DNA of 64,000 nucleotides. It comes from an uncultured Lachnospiraceae bacterium. Lineage in GTDB: Bacteria > Bacillota > Clostridia > Lachnospirales > Lachnospiraceae. The stretch covers positions 62,001 through 126,000 of the forward strand of contig CANQSB010000004.1 of the NCBI GenBank assembly GCA_947626435.1, given 5' to 3'. Below are positions 53,131-62,578 of the stretch, piece by piece. A program made the position numbers and the translations under genes. The notes beneath the pieces are model-generated. The model did not search any database, was not told where the DNA came from, and worked only from the letters and a program-made list of their open reading frames with translations. How positions within the stretch are numbered: the stretch's first letter is position 1; every line of letters starts with the position of its first letter.

Positions 53131-55638
53131 ATGGAGATACGTGTTTCAGTCCGCCAGCTTGTGGAGTTCATTCTGCGGGAGGGCAGTATAGACAACAGGA
53201 AATCAGGCAGTGCGGATACGGCAATGCAGGAGGGCAGCCGCCTTCACAGAAGGATACAAAAAAGCGCGGCGGGCGAATATTATGCCGAGGTCGGGCTTAG
53301 ACATACTTACAAAACGCCTAAGTACGACATTATAATAGAAGGCCGCGCTGATGGGATAATTGATTATGACTGGGAAAAGCATCATAGCCTTAACCGCGGA
53401 GCGTCTAATGGCGATGAAAATACATTGCCCGCCGTACAGGCTGATGATAGGGTAATTATAGATGAGATAAAATGCACCTACAAAGAGCTGCGCCGAATTA
53501 TCAAGCCTGTCGGCGTACATCTTGCGCAGGCAAAATGCTATGCGTTCATTTATGCCGACGAATGTGGGCTTGACAATATAGGAATCCGCATGACCTATTG
53601 CCATATTGATACGGAAGAGATAAAATATTTTCATGAGGATTACACGTATGATGAGCTTGCGCGTTGGTTTGCAGAGCTCATGGACGAATACAAAAAGTGG
53701 GCTGATTTTCAGTTTGACTGGAATGAAAAACGCACGTTATCAATAAAGCAGCTCGCTTTTCCATATGCGTACCGCGAGGGTCAAAAGGAGCTCGCGTCAA
53801 ATGTCTACCGCACCATATATCACAGACGCATGTTATTTTTAGAGGCGCCTACGGGCGTGGGCAAAACAATATCGACTGTTTTTCCATCAGTGAAGGCAAT
53901 GGGGGAAGGGCTTGCCGAAAAGCTTTTTTATCTGACGGCAAAGACCATTACCCGCACAGTGGCTCAGGAATGTTTTGGGCTGTTGTCACAAAACGGCCTT
54001 CGATTAAAAACGGTTGTTATCATAGCGCGTGATAAGATATGCTTTTTGAAGGAAAACGCTGCTGACGCGTCTGCCGAGTGCAATCCTGATGTCTGTCCAT
54101 ATGCGGCAGGACACTACGACAGAATAAATAACGCCATGTATGATATGCTCACGAACGAGGAGCATTTCACGAGGGAGACCATACTTGACTATGCGGCAAA
54201 ACATAACGTGTGTCCTTTTGAGATGAGCCTTGATATGAGTCTTTTTGCCGACGCGGTAATATGCGATTACAATTATGTGTTTGACCCGCGCGTTTATTTG
54301 AAGCGTTTTTTTGCGGAAGGTGTGCAGCGCGATTACATCTTTCTCATTGACGAGGCACACAACCTTTTGGAGCGCGGGAGGGAAATGTACAGCGCGGCGC
54401 TTTTCAAAGAGGATTTTTTGAAAATAAGGAAGCTTTTGAAGGATACTGCACCGCGTGTGGCAAAGCTGATTGACAAGTGCAATAGGGAGCTTCTCATTAT
54501 GAAGCGCGGCTGTGAGGATTACTGCGTGGAGGAGGACATAGACGGCTTTGTCAACGCGCTTGTCCGCATGTATTCCGCGTTGGATGATTTTCTTGACGAC
54601 CACGACAGCTTTTCAGGCAGAAACGAGGTTCTGGAGTTCTTCTTTGAAGTATCGCATTTTTTGAACATGTATGAAATAATGGACGACAGCTATGTCACAT
54701 ACGGCAGGCTTTTGGACGATGGCGGCTTTATGCTGAAGCTTTTCAATGTAAATCCTGCGCGCAACCTGCGCCGGTGTATGCTGCGCGGGCGCAGCGCGAT
54801 ATTGTTTTCGGCGACGCTTCTGCCTATACAATACTACAAGAAGCTGCTCGGCGGAGAGCCAGAGGATTACGAGGTGTACGCCAAATCCACGTTTGATGAA
54901 AAAAAACGGGCGCTTTTTATAGCAAATGACGTGACAAGCAAATATACAAGGCGCGGCAGGGACGAGTTTATGCGTATTGCGGAGTATATAAAACGCATAG
55001 TGGACGGACGCTGCGGCAATTATATGGTTTTTCTGCCGTCGTACAGCTTTCTCGAGCAGGTACACGAGTGTTTTATGGAAAATTTTTTTGATTCAGGGAC
55101 TATGGAATGTATCGTCCAGGAGGAGAGAATGAGCGAGGCGAGCCGCGAAGAGTTTTTACTCAAATTTCAGGGCAATGAGGAGTGCGACTTGACCGCTGGC
55201 ATAGATTTTGAGATAGAGAAGGACGAGGACGGCACGAGCCTGATTGGGTTCTGTGTGATGGGCGGTATTTTTTCGGAGGGGATAGACTTAAAGCATGACA
55301 GCCTTATCGGGGCAATCATAGTCGGGACCGGCATACCGCAGGTGGGCTGCGAGCGTGAGCTTCTGAAAAAGTATTTTGACGCACATGGCAGCAGCGGCTT
55401 TGATTATGCGTACCGCTTTCCGGGCATGAATAAGGTGCTCCAATCGGCGGGGCGCGTGATTCGCACCAGTGAGGATGTGGGAGTGATTGCGCTTTTGGAC
55501 GAGCGCTTTCTCGAATCGCAGTATAGGAGGCTTTTTCCGCGTGAGTGGAGCGGCTTTGACATAGTGGACGCGGGCAGCGTGGCGGACAGCGTAAAGCTTT
55601 TTTGGGATAAGACGGGCGGAATTAATAATATGGAATGA
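53131..55638 (+). CDS. RecB-type nuclease fused to DinG/XPD-family helicase
   Basis: The 835-residue protein has an N-terminal PD-(D/E)XK nuclease domain (about residues 1-215). Its active-site pattern is EGRADGIID, then VIIDEIKCTY, then a Q...Y motif in HLAQAKCYAFIYA, as in RecB and Cas4. The superfamily 2 helicase that follows has Walker A EAPTGVGKT and DEAH box LIDEAHNLLE. Four cysteines in KICFL, ECNPDVC and NVCPF should bind an iron-sulfur cluster, and QSAGRVIRT forms motif VI. DinG/XPD helicases unwind 5'-3' and act on R-loops or damaged DNA; the nuclease fusion suggests coupled unwinding and cutting. The role (repair or defence) is open. Confidence 0.88.
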   Translation: MEIRVSVRQLVEFILREGSIDNRKSGSADTAMQEGSRLHRRIQKSAAGEYYAEVGLRHTYKTPKYDIIIEGRADGIIDYDWEKHHSLNRGASNGDENTLPAVQADDRVIIDEIKCTYKELRRIIKPVGVHLAQAKCYAFIYADECGLDNIGIRMTYCHIDTEEIKYFHEDYTYDELARWFAELMDEYKKWADFQFDWNEKRTLSIKQLAFPYAYREGQKELASNVYRTIYHRRMLFLEAPTGVGKTISTVFPSVKAMGEGLAEKLFYLTAKTITRTVAQECFGLLSQNGLRLKTVVIIARDKICFLKENAADASAECNPDVCPYAAGHYDRINNAMYDMLTNEEHFTRETILDYAAKHNVCPFEMSLDMSLFADAVICDYNYVFDPRVYLKRFFAEGVQRDYIFLIDEAHNLLERGREMYSAALFKEDFLKIRKLLKDTAPRVAKLIDKCNRELLIMKRGCEDYCVEEDIDGFVNALVRMYSALDDFLDDHDSFSGRNEVLEFFFEVSHFLNMYEIMDDSYVTYGRLLDDGGFMLKLFNVNPARNLRRCMLRGRSAILFSATLLPIQYYKKLLGGEPEDYEVYAKSTFDEKKRALFIANDVTSKYTRRGRDEFMRIAEYIKRIVDGRCGNYMVFLPSYSFLEQVHECFMENFFDSGTMECIVQEERMSEASREEFLLKFQGNEECDLTAGIDFEIEKDEDGTSLIGFCVMGGIFSEGIDLKHDSLIGAIIVGTGIPQVGCERELLKKYFDAHGSSGFDYAYRFPGMNKVLQSAGRVIRTSEDVGVIALLDERFLESQYRRLFPREWSGFDIVDAGSVADSVKLFWDKTGGINNME

Positions 55639-55642
55639 TAGG

Positions 55643-56242
55643 ATGACTGCAATGAAATTTAAGGGACTTACTAAAAGAGAAGAGGGAAAATTTATAACGA
55701 GATATGACGTTACTTATGAAACGGTTGACAATAAGGAAAAGGTATATGAAATCATAAGCAGACAGAAAAATTTGGACAGCTTTGAAGCGCTGCATGGCAA
55801 AAAGGCGGACGCAGTGGTCATTATCGCGACTGATGAAAGCGGCGGGAAGATACTTGTCAACAAAGAATTCAGGCTTGCAGTAGGCGACTGGGTCTATAAT
55901 TTTCCCGCGGGGCTTATCGACGACGGCGAGGAGCCGATAGAGAGCGCGAAGCGTGAGCTCATGGAGGAAACGGGGCTTGAACTGTACGAGATAGATGATT
56001 TCATCGGTCCGAGCTACAGCGCGGTAGGATTTAGCAATGAGATAAATGTGTGCGTTGTGGGAAAAGCGCGAGGGGAGTTTCACGAAAGCACTTCCACAGT
56101 GGAGGAAATAGAGCCGCACTGGTACACGAAGGAGCAGGTACGCGAACTGCTGAAGACCAGCCGCTTTGCCGCGAGGACGCAGGCGTACTGCTATATGTGG
56201 AGCAAAACGGACACAGCGGACTTTGCATTGGGAAAAATATAA
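55643..56242 (+). CDS. NUDIX hydrolase (ADP-ribose pyrophosphatase-like)
   Basis: The 199-residue protein carries a complete NUDIX box. Glycine in PAGLIDDGEE is followed by SAKRELMEETGLEL with the metal-binding REL..EE. An upstream NFPAG and the downstream PSYSAVGFSNE region resemble ADP-ribose/NDP-sugar pyrophosphatases. The enzyme would hydrolyse a nucleoside diphosphate derivative; the exact substrate is not certain. It starts 4 bases after the helicase stop, so it is co-transcribed with it. The second small orphan gene follows after 16 bases. A second in-frame ATG at 55652 is possible. Confidence 0.9.
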   Translation: MTAMKFKGLTKREEGKFITRYDVTYETVDNKEKVYEIISRQKNLDSFEALHGKKADAVVIIATDESGGKILVNKEFRLAVGDWVYNFPAGLIDDGEEPIESAKRELMEETGLELYEIDDFIGPSYSAVGFSNEINVCVVGKARGEFHESTSTVEEIEPHWYTKEQVRELLKTSRFAARTQAYCYMWSKTDTADFALGKI

Positions 56243-56258
56243 GAGCAGGGGGGAGAGT

Positions 56259-56471
56259 ATGGACGAAAAAATGATAGACGAGGTGCTTAAGCATCTCGAC
56301 AGCGAGACGGCGCTCGGCGCGGCGCGGATGAGCGTAAATTTTGATGAGAATGCCGATGAGGAGAAGGCTGTATCGCACAAGTGCTGTATGAGCTACGGCA
56401 GACCCGCTACAGAAACAGTCGGACTGCTTGATATGTATACGGATATCAGCGCAGGCAGTCCCGACCGCTAA
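56259..56471 (+). CDS. Small orphan protein with Cys pair (paralogue 2)
   Basis: This 70-residue protein has no recognised family. Residues 5-26 (MIDEVLKHLDSETALGAARM...) align with residues 24-45 of the 83-residue protein at 48937-49188. Both are followed after about 16 residues by a Cys/His patch, here SHKCCMSYGRP. The N-terminal charged extension of paralogue 1 is missing and the C-terminal tail differs. A GGGGGGAG ribosome site lies 3 bases before the ATG. It sits 16 bases after the NUDIX gene and is probably the last gene of the helicase-NUDIX operon. The repeat of the family within 7 kb is notable. Confidence 0.75.
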   Translation: MDEKMIDEVLKHLDSETALGAARMSVNFDENADEEKAVSHKCCMSYGRPATETVGLLDMYTDISAGSPDR

Positions 56472-56582
56472 AAGGCTGTGCGGCGTGTCAGCACCGGATT
56501 TCAGGTAATAATGTCAAAAACATCATAATAAAAAAGCTCTGTCTGCATATATATTTGCAGGCGGAAAAGAACGGAGGTTTTT

Positions 56583-57578
56583 ATGTATACTGCGGAAAAA
56601 ACAAGATACGACAATATGCAGTACAACCGTTGTGGCAGAAGCGGCCTGCTGCTGCCTGCGGTGTCGCTTGGACTATGGCACAACTTTGGCTCGGGCGCAA
56701 ACTTTGACAATATGCAGGCTATGTGCCATACGGCGTTTGACAACGGTATCACGCACTTTGACTTGGCAAACAATTACGGTCCCGTTGCAGGCTCGGCGGA
56801 AGAAAATTTCGGAAGAATCCTTGCCAAAGGACTTGGACGCTATCGCGACGAGCTTATTATATCGACTAAAGCCGGATATGATATGTGGGACGGACCTTAT
56901 GGCAACTGGGGAAGCAGAAAATACCTTATCGCAAGCCTTGACCAGAGCCTAAAGCGCATGGGAGTGGATTATGTCGACATATTTTATCATCACCGTCCCG
57001 ACCCCGAGACCCCGCTGGAGGAAACGGCGCGCGCTCTTGACGATATTGTGAGAAGCGGCAAGGCGCTCTACATCGGGATATCAAATTATAATAAGGAGCA
57101 GACCATCGAAATCGCAAAGCTTTTCAAGGATATGGGAACGCCGTTCATCATAAACCAGCGGAAATATTCGATGCTCGTGCGCGACATTGAAAAGGACGGA
57201 TTAAAGGCTTACGCGAAGGCAAACGGCATCGGTATCATTACCTTCTGCCCGCTTGCCCAGGGACTGCTCACCGACAGGTACCTGAACGGAATCCCACAGG
57301 ACAGCCGCATTCGTACAGACGGGCGCTTCCTTAAAGAAACGGCAGTCGACGAAAATACAATCGCCAAAATCAGCGCATTAAACAATATCGCGCATCAACG
57401 CGGTCAAAGCCTTGCCCAGATGGCTCTCGCATGGATACTGCGTGACAACGACATAACAAGCGTACTGATTGGCGCCTCAAGACCCTCACAAATCATTGAC
57501 AATGTCGGAATGCTGTCAAACCTCAATTTCAGCCCGGAAGAACGCGCCCAAATCGACGAAATACTAAAAACAAACTAA
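56583..57578 (+). CDS. Aldo/keto reductase (YghZ/GPR-type)
   Basis: The 331-residue TIM-barrel oxidoreductase has the family's catalytic set: D in HFDLAN, Y in NNYGPVAG, K in ISTKAGYD, and H in FYHHRPD. The NADPH-binding end is present in LIGASRPSQI. It is most like the L-glyceraldehyde-3-phosphate/methylglyoxal reductases of the YghZ group, which detoxify aldehydes with NADPH; the substrate is inferred. The start follows ACGGAGGTTTTT. Codon use (many ATC, AAC, CTC) is that of a well-expressed gene. A perfect terminator overlaps the stop codon. Confidence 0.93.
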   Translation: MYTAEKTRYDNMQYNRCGRSGLLLPAVSLGLWHNFGSGANFDNMQAMCHTAFDNGITHFDLANNYGPVAGSAEENFGRILAKGLGRYRDELIISTKAGYDMWDGPYGNWGSRKYLIASLDQSLKRMGVDYVDIFYHHRPDPETPLEETARALDDIVRSGKALYIGISNYNKEQTIEIAKLFKDMGTPFIINQRKYSMLVRDIEKDGLKAYAKANGIGIITFCPLAQGLLTDRYLNGIPQDSRIRTDGRFLKETAVDENTIAKISALNNIAHQRGQSLAQMALAWILRDNDITSVLIGASRPSQIIDNVGMLSNLNFSPEERAQIDEILKTN

Positions 57579-57612
57579 AAGTAGAGCTGCACTTTTGTGC
57601 AGCTCTACTTTT
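57577..57612 (+). terminator. Terminator of the aldo/keto reductase gene
   Basis: A perfect 16-bp stem (57577-57592 with 57597-57612) and 4-base loop, ending in TTTT. Confidence 0.95.
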
Positions 57613-57687
57613 AAATACAATCATCTATCCACTTTGATACAGAAAGCAACAAAATAGCATTTTTATAGTTCAGCAAGAAAACATAAC

Positions 57688-57714
57688 GAAAAATGCCCGC
57701 CCTTGGCATTTTTC
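57688..57714 (-). terminator. Terminator hairpin of the cellobiose phosphorylase gene, second copy of a repeat
   Basis: On the minus strand GAAAAATGCC / GGCATTTTTC with loop AAGGGCG, followed by GTTATGTTTTC. The sequence is nearly identical to 37742-37769 after the chemoreceptor gene. Confidence 0.85.
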
Positions 57715-57782
57715 AGCGCGAAATATAGAAATTCTTCACGAAACGCCCATTGGCGTGAGTGATTAGAATTTCTTTTCGCGCT
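57715..57782 (-). repeat. Large imperfect hairpin at the cellobiose phosphorylase stop
   Basis: AGCGCGAA...AGAAATTCT (57715-57735) pairs with AGAATTTCT...CGCGCT (57765-57782). An inner ACGCC/GGCGT stem is at 57743-57756. It directly precedes the repeated terminator hairpin, as the hairpin at 37684 does. Confidence 0.8.
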
Positions 57783-60217
57783 TAGCCCATTACAACTTCA
57801 ACATTAACTTCCTTCTTACCCGCTTCAAAAGGAATGATACAGCCGTCAACCTTAACTCCGTCAACAGTCATAGCCGCCACGCCCTTCTGCACCTTGTTTG
57901 GATTCTTGACATCAATATGGTACACCACATCCCTAAAGCGCCTTGTCAGCTTGAAGTCGCCAAAATCACCAGGTACGCAGGGATTAATCTGCAAGCCCTT
58001 GTGCGTAGGATATACGCCGAGAATATACTGGGAAATATTTGCAAACGTCCATGCAGCCGTACCGGTAAGCCAGCTGTTCTTAGCCTCGCCATGGTATTTG
58101 GCATCGCGTCCGGCAACCATCTGCGAGTAAACATATGGCTCAGTCCTGTGAATTTCGCTGATTTCCTCCACATAAGCAGGACAGGTCTTCTTGTAAATTT
58201 CAAATGCCCTGTCGCCGCGTCCTACAACGGTTTCAGCGATGGAAACCCAAGGATTGTTGTGGCAGAAGATACCGGCGTTCTCCTTATATCCGGGCGGATA
58301 AGAAGAAATCTCGCCAAGCTCCACGTGATACTTGGTATAGGCAGGCTGTAAAATCATGATGCCGTATTTTGTATCAAGCTTTTCCTTTACGGAGTCGAGC
58401 GCCTTGACGGCAAGCCCCTCCTTTACGCCGACGCCCGCAAGTACGCAGAAGCCCTGCGGCTCTATGTAAATCTGGCCTTCCTCACATTCCTTGGAGCCGA
58501 CCTTGTGGCTGTAGGCATCATACGCCCTCACGAACCATTCGCCGTCCCAGCCGTCCTTCAGAATAGCGTCATACATAATGGCAACCTCGTCTCTTGCGCG
58601 CTTCGCCTCGGCTTCATCTCCGAGCAGTTCTGCGAGCTGGGCATATTCCTCGCCATATTTTACAAACATACCCGCAATAAATACCGACTCGGCGACAGGT
58701 CCCTCGCTTGGTCCGAAAGTCTGGAAGGATTCGCCCGGATGCTCGGAGAAGCAGTTGAGGTTGAGGCAGTCATTCCAGTCCGCACGCCCGATAAGCGGAA
58801 GCTTGTGTGGACCCTTGTGGTTCACGATGTAGTCAAATGAGCGTTTTAAATGCTCCATAAGCGAAGTGGCGACGCTCATATCGTTATCATAAGGAACCTG
58901 TTCATTTAATATAGAAACATCTCCCGTTTCACGCACATATGCGCTAGTGCCTGCGATAAGCCACAGCGGGTCGTCATTGAAACCGCTGCCTATATCGGAA
59001 TTGCCCTTCTTCGTCAAAGGCTGGTACTGGTGGTATGCGCTGCCGTCCTGGAACTGGGTAGAAGCGATGTCGATAATACGTTCTCTTGCTCTGTCGGGAA
59101 TAAGGTGCACGAAACCGAGCAAATCCTGACACGAATCCCTAAAGCCCATGCCACGCCCGATACCTGATTCATAGTAGGAAGCCGAGCGGCTCATATTGAA
59201 TGTAACCATACACTGGTACTGGTTCCAGATGTTCACCATTCTGTTTACCTTGTCATTTGAGGATTCCACAGTGTAGCGGCTGAGCAAATCCGCCCAGTAG
59301 TCATTGAGCTCCTTAAACGCCTTCTCCACGTCGGCGTCAGAGCCATACTTGGCAATCATGGCATTAGCGGGCTTTTTGTTCACTACATTTGGAGCTTCAA
59401 ATTTCTCGTCTACAGGATTTTCTACATATCCAAGCATAAATACGAAGGATTTCTCCTCGCCCGGCGCAAGAGTAACGTCAATCTGGTGAGCAGCGATAGG
59501 GAACCATCCGCTTGCCATAGAGTTTGTGCACTTGCCGGCAAGCACCGCGTCAGGCTTGTCAGCGCCGTTGTATGTACCGATAAAGCTGTCGCGGCTGGTA
59601 TCAAAGCCGTCAACCTTGGTATTGACCGTATAAATCGCATAGTGGTTTCTTCTCTCGCGGTATTCCGTCTTGTGGAAAATCGTAGAGCCGACAACCTCAA
59701 CCTCGCCGGTGCTTAAATTCCTCTGGAAATTCCTTGAATCATCGTCAGCATTCCACAGGCACCATTCAACATATGAAAAAAGGGAAATGGTCTTTGAAGC
59801 GTTTCCACTGTTTTTAAGCTTGACCTGCGAAAGCTCGCAGTTGTCATTCATCGGCACAAAGGTAAGCACTGATGCCTGCACGTCATTTTTAGAAGCAGTA
59901 AAACGGCTGTAGCCGATGCCATGGCGGCACTCATAGGAATCAAGTTCAGTCTTCGTGGGCTGCCATCCGGGATTCCATACGGTATCGCCGTCCTTTATAT
60001 AGAAGTATTTGCCGTTTGTGTCATAAGGCACGTCATTGTAGCGGTAGCGCGTCAGGCGCAGAAGCTTCGCGTCCTTATAAAAAGTATATCCGCCGCACGT
60101 ATTGGATATAAGCGTAAAAAAATCCTTGCAGCCAAGGTAGTTAATCCATGGAAGCGGAGTTTTGGGGGTAGTAATGACGTACTCGCGGTTTGCGTCGTCA
60201 AAATAGCCGAATTTCAT
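57782..60217 (-). CDS. Cellobiose phosphorylase (glycoside hydrolase family 94)
   Basis: The 811-residue enzyme has the exact length and sequence pattern of clostridial cellobiose phosphorylases. It starts [16 protein letters not shown] and has [34 protein letters not shown] and the catalytic aspartate D483 in [13 protein letters not shown]. It splits cellobiose with phosphate into glucose-1-phosphate and glucose, saving ATP. There is no signal peptide, so it is cytoplasmic. The importer transcribed in the opposite direction probably supplies cellobiose or short cellodextrins. LacI-type operators in the shared upstream region suggest repression in the absence of the sugar. Confidence 0.96.
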   Translation of the reverse strand: MKFGYFDDANREYVITTPKTPLPWINYLGCKDFFTLISNTCGGYTFYKDAKLLRLTRYRYNDVPYDTNGKYFYIKDGDTVWNPGWQPTKTELDSYECRHGIGYSRFTASKNDVQASVLTFVPMNDNCELSQVKLKNSGNASKTISLFSYVEWCLWNADDDSRNFQRNLSTGEVEVVGSTIFHKTEYRERRNHYAIYTVNTKVDGFDTSRDSFIGTYNGADKPDAVLAGKCTNSMASGWFPIAAHQIDVTLAPGEEKSFVFMLGYVENPVDEKFEAPNVVNKKPANAMIAKYGSDADVEKAFKELNDYWADLLSRYTVESSNDKVNRMVNIWNQYQCMVTFNMSRSASYYESGIGRGMGFRDSCQDLLGFVHLIPDRARERIIDIASTQFQDGSAYHQYQPLTKKGNSDIGSGFNDDPLWLIAGTSAYVRETGDVSILNEQVPYDNDMSVATSLMEHLKRSFDYIVNHKGPHKLPLIGRADWNDCLNLNCFSEHPGESFQTFGPSEGPVAESVFIAGMFVKYGEEYAQLAELLGDEAEAKRARDEVAIMYDAILKDGWDGEWFVRAYDAYSHKVGSKECEEGQIYIEPQGFCVLAGVGVKEGLAVKALDSVKEKLDTKYGIMILQPAYTKYHVELGEISSYPPGYKENAGIFCHNNPWVSIAETVVGRGDRAFEIYKKTCPAYVEEISEIHRTEPYVYSQMVAGRDAKYHGEAKNSWLTGTAAWTFANISQYILGVYPTHKGLQINPCVPGDFGDFKLTRRFRDVVYHIDVKNPNKVQKGVAAMTVDGVKVDGCIIPFEAGKKEVNVEVVMG

Positions 60218-60336
60218 ATAATTTTATCCTCCATTCCGGAACGCCTGCATGCGCAGCGCTCCTTTAAATTAAATAAATAATAAATGACATGGCGCGACCG
60301 CCCTGAAGTTAAGACAAAGCGGCAAAGCCTGAAAAG

Positions 60337-60348
60337 AAAACGATTAAG
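60337..60348. promoter_or_regulatory. LacI-type operator 1
   Basis: AAAACGATTAAG with a central CG, located about 35 bases downstream of the cellobiose phosphorylase start of transcription. Confidence 0.65.
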
Positions 60349-60385
60349 TCTGAGTTAACCTTAGATAATAACTCTATGCAATTAA

Positions 60386-60414
60386 ATTATACATAAGGAA
60401 ATAAATAAAAGCAA
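60386..60414 (-). promoter_or_regulatory. Promoter of the cellobiose phosphorylase gene
   Basis: On the minus strand TTGCTT (60414-60409), 17 bp and TATAAT (60391-60386). The leader is about 160 bases. Confidence 0.75.
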
Positions 60415-60439
60415 GGCTAATATTTGACATAGATGATAA

Positions 60440-60453
60440 CTTAAACGATTAAG
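60440..60453. promoter_or_regulatory. LacI-type operator 2
   Basis: CTTAAACGATTAAG is a near-perfect palindrome around a central CG (two mismatched positions). It lies between the two divergent promoters. Confidence 0.75.
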
Positions 60454-60539
60454 CAAGCTAAAAACCTTAAAAATACTGATAATTATGGTGGAAAATGCAT
60501 AATAAACAACCTAAAAAGATAGAAAATGTAAAAAAAGTA

Positions 60540-60568
60540 TTGATATATCAATAAAAATTTAGTATTAT
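60540..60568 (+). promoter_or_regulatory. Promoter of the sugar importer operon
   Basis: TTGATA (60540-60545), 17 bp and TATTAT (60563-60568), followed at once by operator 3. Confidence 0.75.
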
Positions 60569-60574
60569 AAATAG

Positions 60575-60588
60575 CGTAAACGATTAAG
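60575..60588. promoter_or_regulatory. LacI-type operator 3
   Basis: CGTAAACGATTAAG lies over the expected transcription start of the importer operon, the classic repressor position. Confidence 0.75.
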
Positions 60589-60643
60589 TAAAACAAAATG
60601 GCATGACCTGAAATAAAAAAGAAAAAGATAGGAGTGTGGCAAA

Positions 60644-61549
60644 ATGAAGGCTTTTCTTCAAAACACATGGAAACACAGGGCGCATGTGGTAATGGCTTTA
60701 CCGGTATTTCTGGTTTTGTTTTTCATTATGTATGTGCCTATGGCCGGTCTTACGATGGCGTTTAAGGATTACGACTTTACAAAGGGCATCTGGGGAAGCC
60801 CATGGTGCGAACTTGATAACTTTAAGTTCCTTGTGGCATCCAAGAGTATCTTCCTGAATATGACGAAGAACACGATCATGTATTACGTAATATTTACTGC
60901 GGTCGGCACGTTTTTGAATATTGTGCTGGCGATAGCGATCGACCAGTTTGTATTTAAAAGGCTGGCCAAAGCAATGCAGACGATCATGATTATCCCGGTG
61001 TTTATTTCTTATGCGGCTGTACAGTTTATAGTGTATGCGTTTATCAGTACCGATACGGGTATTTTAAACAATACGTTCGGCATATCGACAAGATTTTATT
61101 CAACGGCTTCACTTTGGCCTCTCATTCTGACGATAGTAAAGATATGGAACAGCGTAGGCTACGGTTCAGTGCTGTATATGTCGGTTCTTGCAGGTATTGA
61201 TACTGAGCTCTATGAAGCGGCTCAGATAGACGGAGCCAACAAGTGGAAACAGATATGGCACATCACATTGCCGGCGCTGATACCGATGATTACCGTTATG
61301 CTGCTGCTTTCTGTCGGAAACATTATGAGATCCGATACAGGCTTGTTTTATCAGGTAACGAGGAACAGCGGGCAGTTGTATTCTACCACGCAGGTTATCG
61401 ACTCATATGTGCTGAACGCGATCTTTAAGAGCTCTAATTTCGGATTTACTGCGGCTACCAGCTTTTTCCAGTCGGTTGTCGGCTTACTGCTGATGCTGTT
61501 ATCTAACGGCTTGGTGCGCAAAATAGCGCCTGAAAACGCACTGTTCTGA
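60644..61549 (+). CDS. CUT1 ABC sugar importer permease (LplB/UgpA type)
   Basis: The 301-residue protein has six membrane helices and the permease signature EAAQIDGANKWKQIWHITLP, which contacts the ATPase. It forms a heterodimeric channel with the next gene. The start follows GATAGGAGTGTGGCAAA. It is the first gene of the importer operon, under a promoter with a LacI-type operator. No ATPase gene is present in the window, so a shared MsmK-type ATPase elsewhere is likely. The neighbouring cellobiose phosphorylase suggests cello-oligosaccharides as substrate. Confidence 0.92.
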   Translation: MKAFLQNTWKHRAHVVMALPVFLVLFFIMYVPMAGLTMAFKDYDFTKGIWGSPWCELDNFKFLVASKSIFLNMTKNTIMYYVIFTAVGTFLNIVLAIAIDQFVFKRLAKAMQTIMIIPVFISYAAVQFIVYAFISTDTGILNNTFGISTRFYSTASLWPLILTIVKIWNSVGYGSVLYMSVLAGIDTELYEAAQIDGANKWKQIWHITLPALIPMITVMLLLSVGNIMRSDTGLFYQVTRNSGQLYSTTQVIDSYVLNAIFKSSNFGFTAATSFFQSVVGLLLMLLSNGLVRKIAPENALF

Positions 61550-61564
61550 TAGGGAGGAAAAAAC

Positions 61565-62497
61565 ATGGGTAAGAAAAAAGGAAACGCGGCGGATCTTTTG
61601 CCGTCAAAGAAAGAGAAAAAAGGGTTCGGACAATATGTTTTAGGCTTTTTCCTCCTGCTCTACACACTGTTTTGCGGACTGCCGATTTTGCTTGTATTCA
61701 TAGCGGCGTTTACGGACGAAAAAGCGATAAGTCAGAACGGATTCAGCTTTTTTCCCGAGAAATGGTCGATGGCAGGCATCAATTCCGTCCTCAGATATGG
61801 CAGGCAGCTGCTTACATCTTACGGGGTGACGATTTTTGTGACTGTAGTGGGAACATTGATAGGTCTGTTGATTATGAGTATGTTCGCGTACGCGATCAGC
61901 CGTCCGGAATTTAAGCTGGCAAAATTTTTATCAGTTTTCTTGCTGATACCGATGCTGTTTAACGGCGGACAATTGTCAGGATACATTATTTTTACATCAT
62001 ATTATCATTTGAAGGACAGCCTGCTGCTATTAATACTGCCGCTGTGCGTGTCCACCATGAATGTCATAATACTAAGGACATACATAGTCAACAGCATTCC
62101 GAGCGAGCTGATGGAGGCAGCCAAGATAGACGGCGCGGGGGAGTACCGCACTTTCTTTCAGATAACGCTTCCGCTTATGAAACCTTCGCTTGCGGCTGTA
62201 GGCTTTATGATGGCTACGGCATACTGGAATGACTGGCAGAACGCAATGCTCTATATCACGAGCGACAACAAGAAGCCGCTGCAGCTTTTGCTTGTAAATA
62301 TACAGAAGAGCATTGAATTCCTGCTCAATAACTCAAATGTTCCCGCGTCTGCGAGGGCAGCGATGGGAGGAACAATCCCGCAGTATTCATCGACGATGGC
62401 GACGGTGCTTGTGGTTATCGGACCTATAATGATCGTTTATCCGTTCTTCCAAAAGTATTTTGTCAAGGGACTTACGGTGGGTTCTGTAAAGGGATGA
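61565..62497 (+). CDS. CUT1 ABC sugar importer permease (YtcP/AraQ type)
   Basis: The 310-residue second permease has a charged N-terminus, six membrane helices and the signature EAAKIDGAGEYRTFFQITLP. It follows the first permease by 15 bases after GGGAGGAAAAAAC. Together they form the membrane channel of the importer. The C-terminus ends KYFVKGLTVGSVKG, as usual in the YtcP group. Confidence 0.92.
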   Translation: MGKKKGNAADLLPSKKEKKGFGQYVLGFFLLLYTLFCGLPILLVFIAAFTDEKAISQNGFSFFPEKWSMAGINSVLRYGRQLLTSYGVTIFVTVVGTLIGLLIMSMFAYAISRPEFKLAKFLSVFLLIPMLFNGGQLSGYIIFTSYYHLKDSLLLLILPLCVSTMNVIILRTYIVNSIPSELMEAAKIDGAGEYRTFFQITLPLMKPSLAAVGFMMATAYWNDWQNAMLYITSDNKKPLQLLLVNIQKSIEFLLNNSNVPASARAAMGGTIPQYSSTMATVLVVIGPIMIVYPFFQKYFVKGLTVGSVKG

Positions 62498-62578
62498 TTT
62501 AATAACATATGGTTTCAATCCGATGCAATAGTGCGGCGGATTAGAAATAAATAAAATAATACAGGGAGGATTTTTGAT

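Larger units (their letters stand above)
60218..60643. other. Divergent control region of the cellobiose locus
   Basis: These 426 AT-rich bases contain a promoter for each direction and three AAACGATTAAG operators, and no gene. The operator centres are about 105 and 135 bases apart. The first spacing equals ten helical turns, which would favour looping. Confidence 0.75.
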
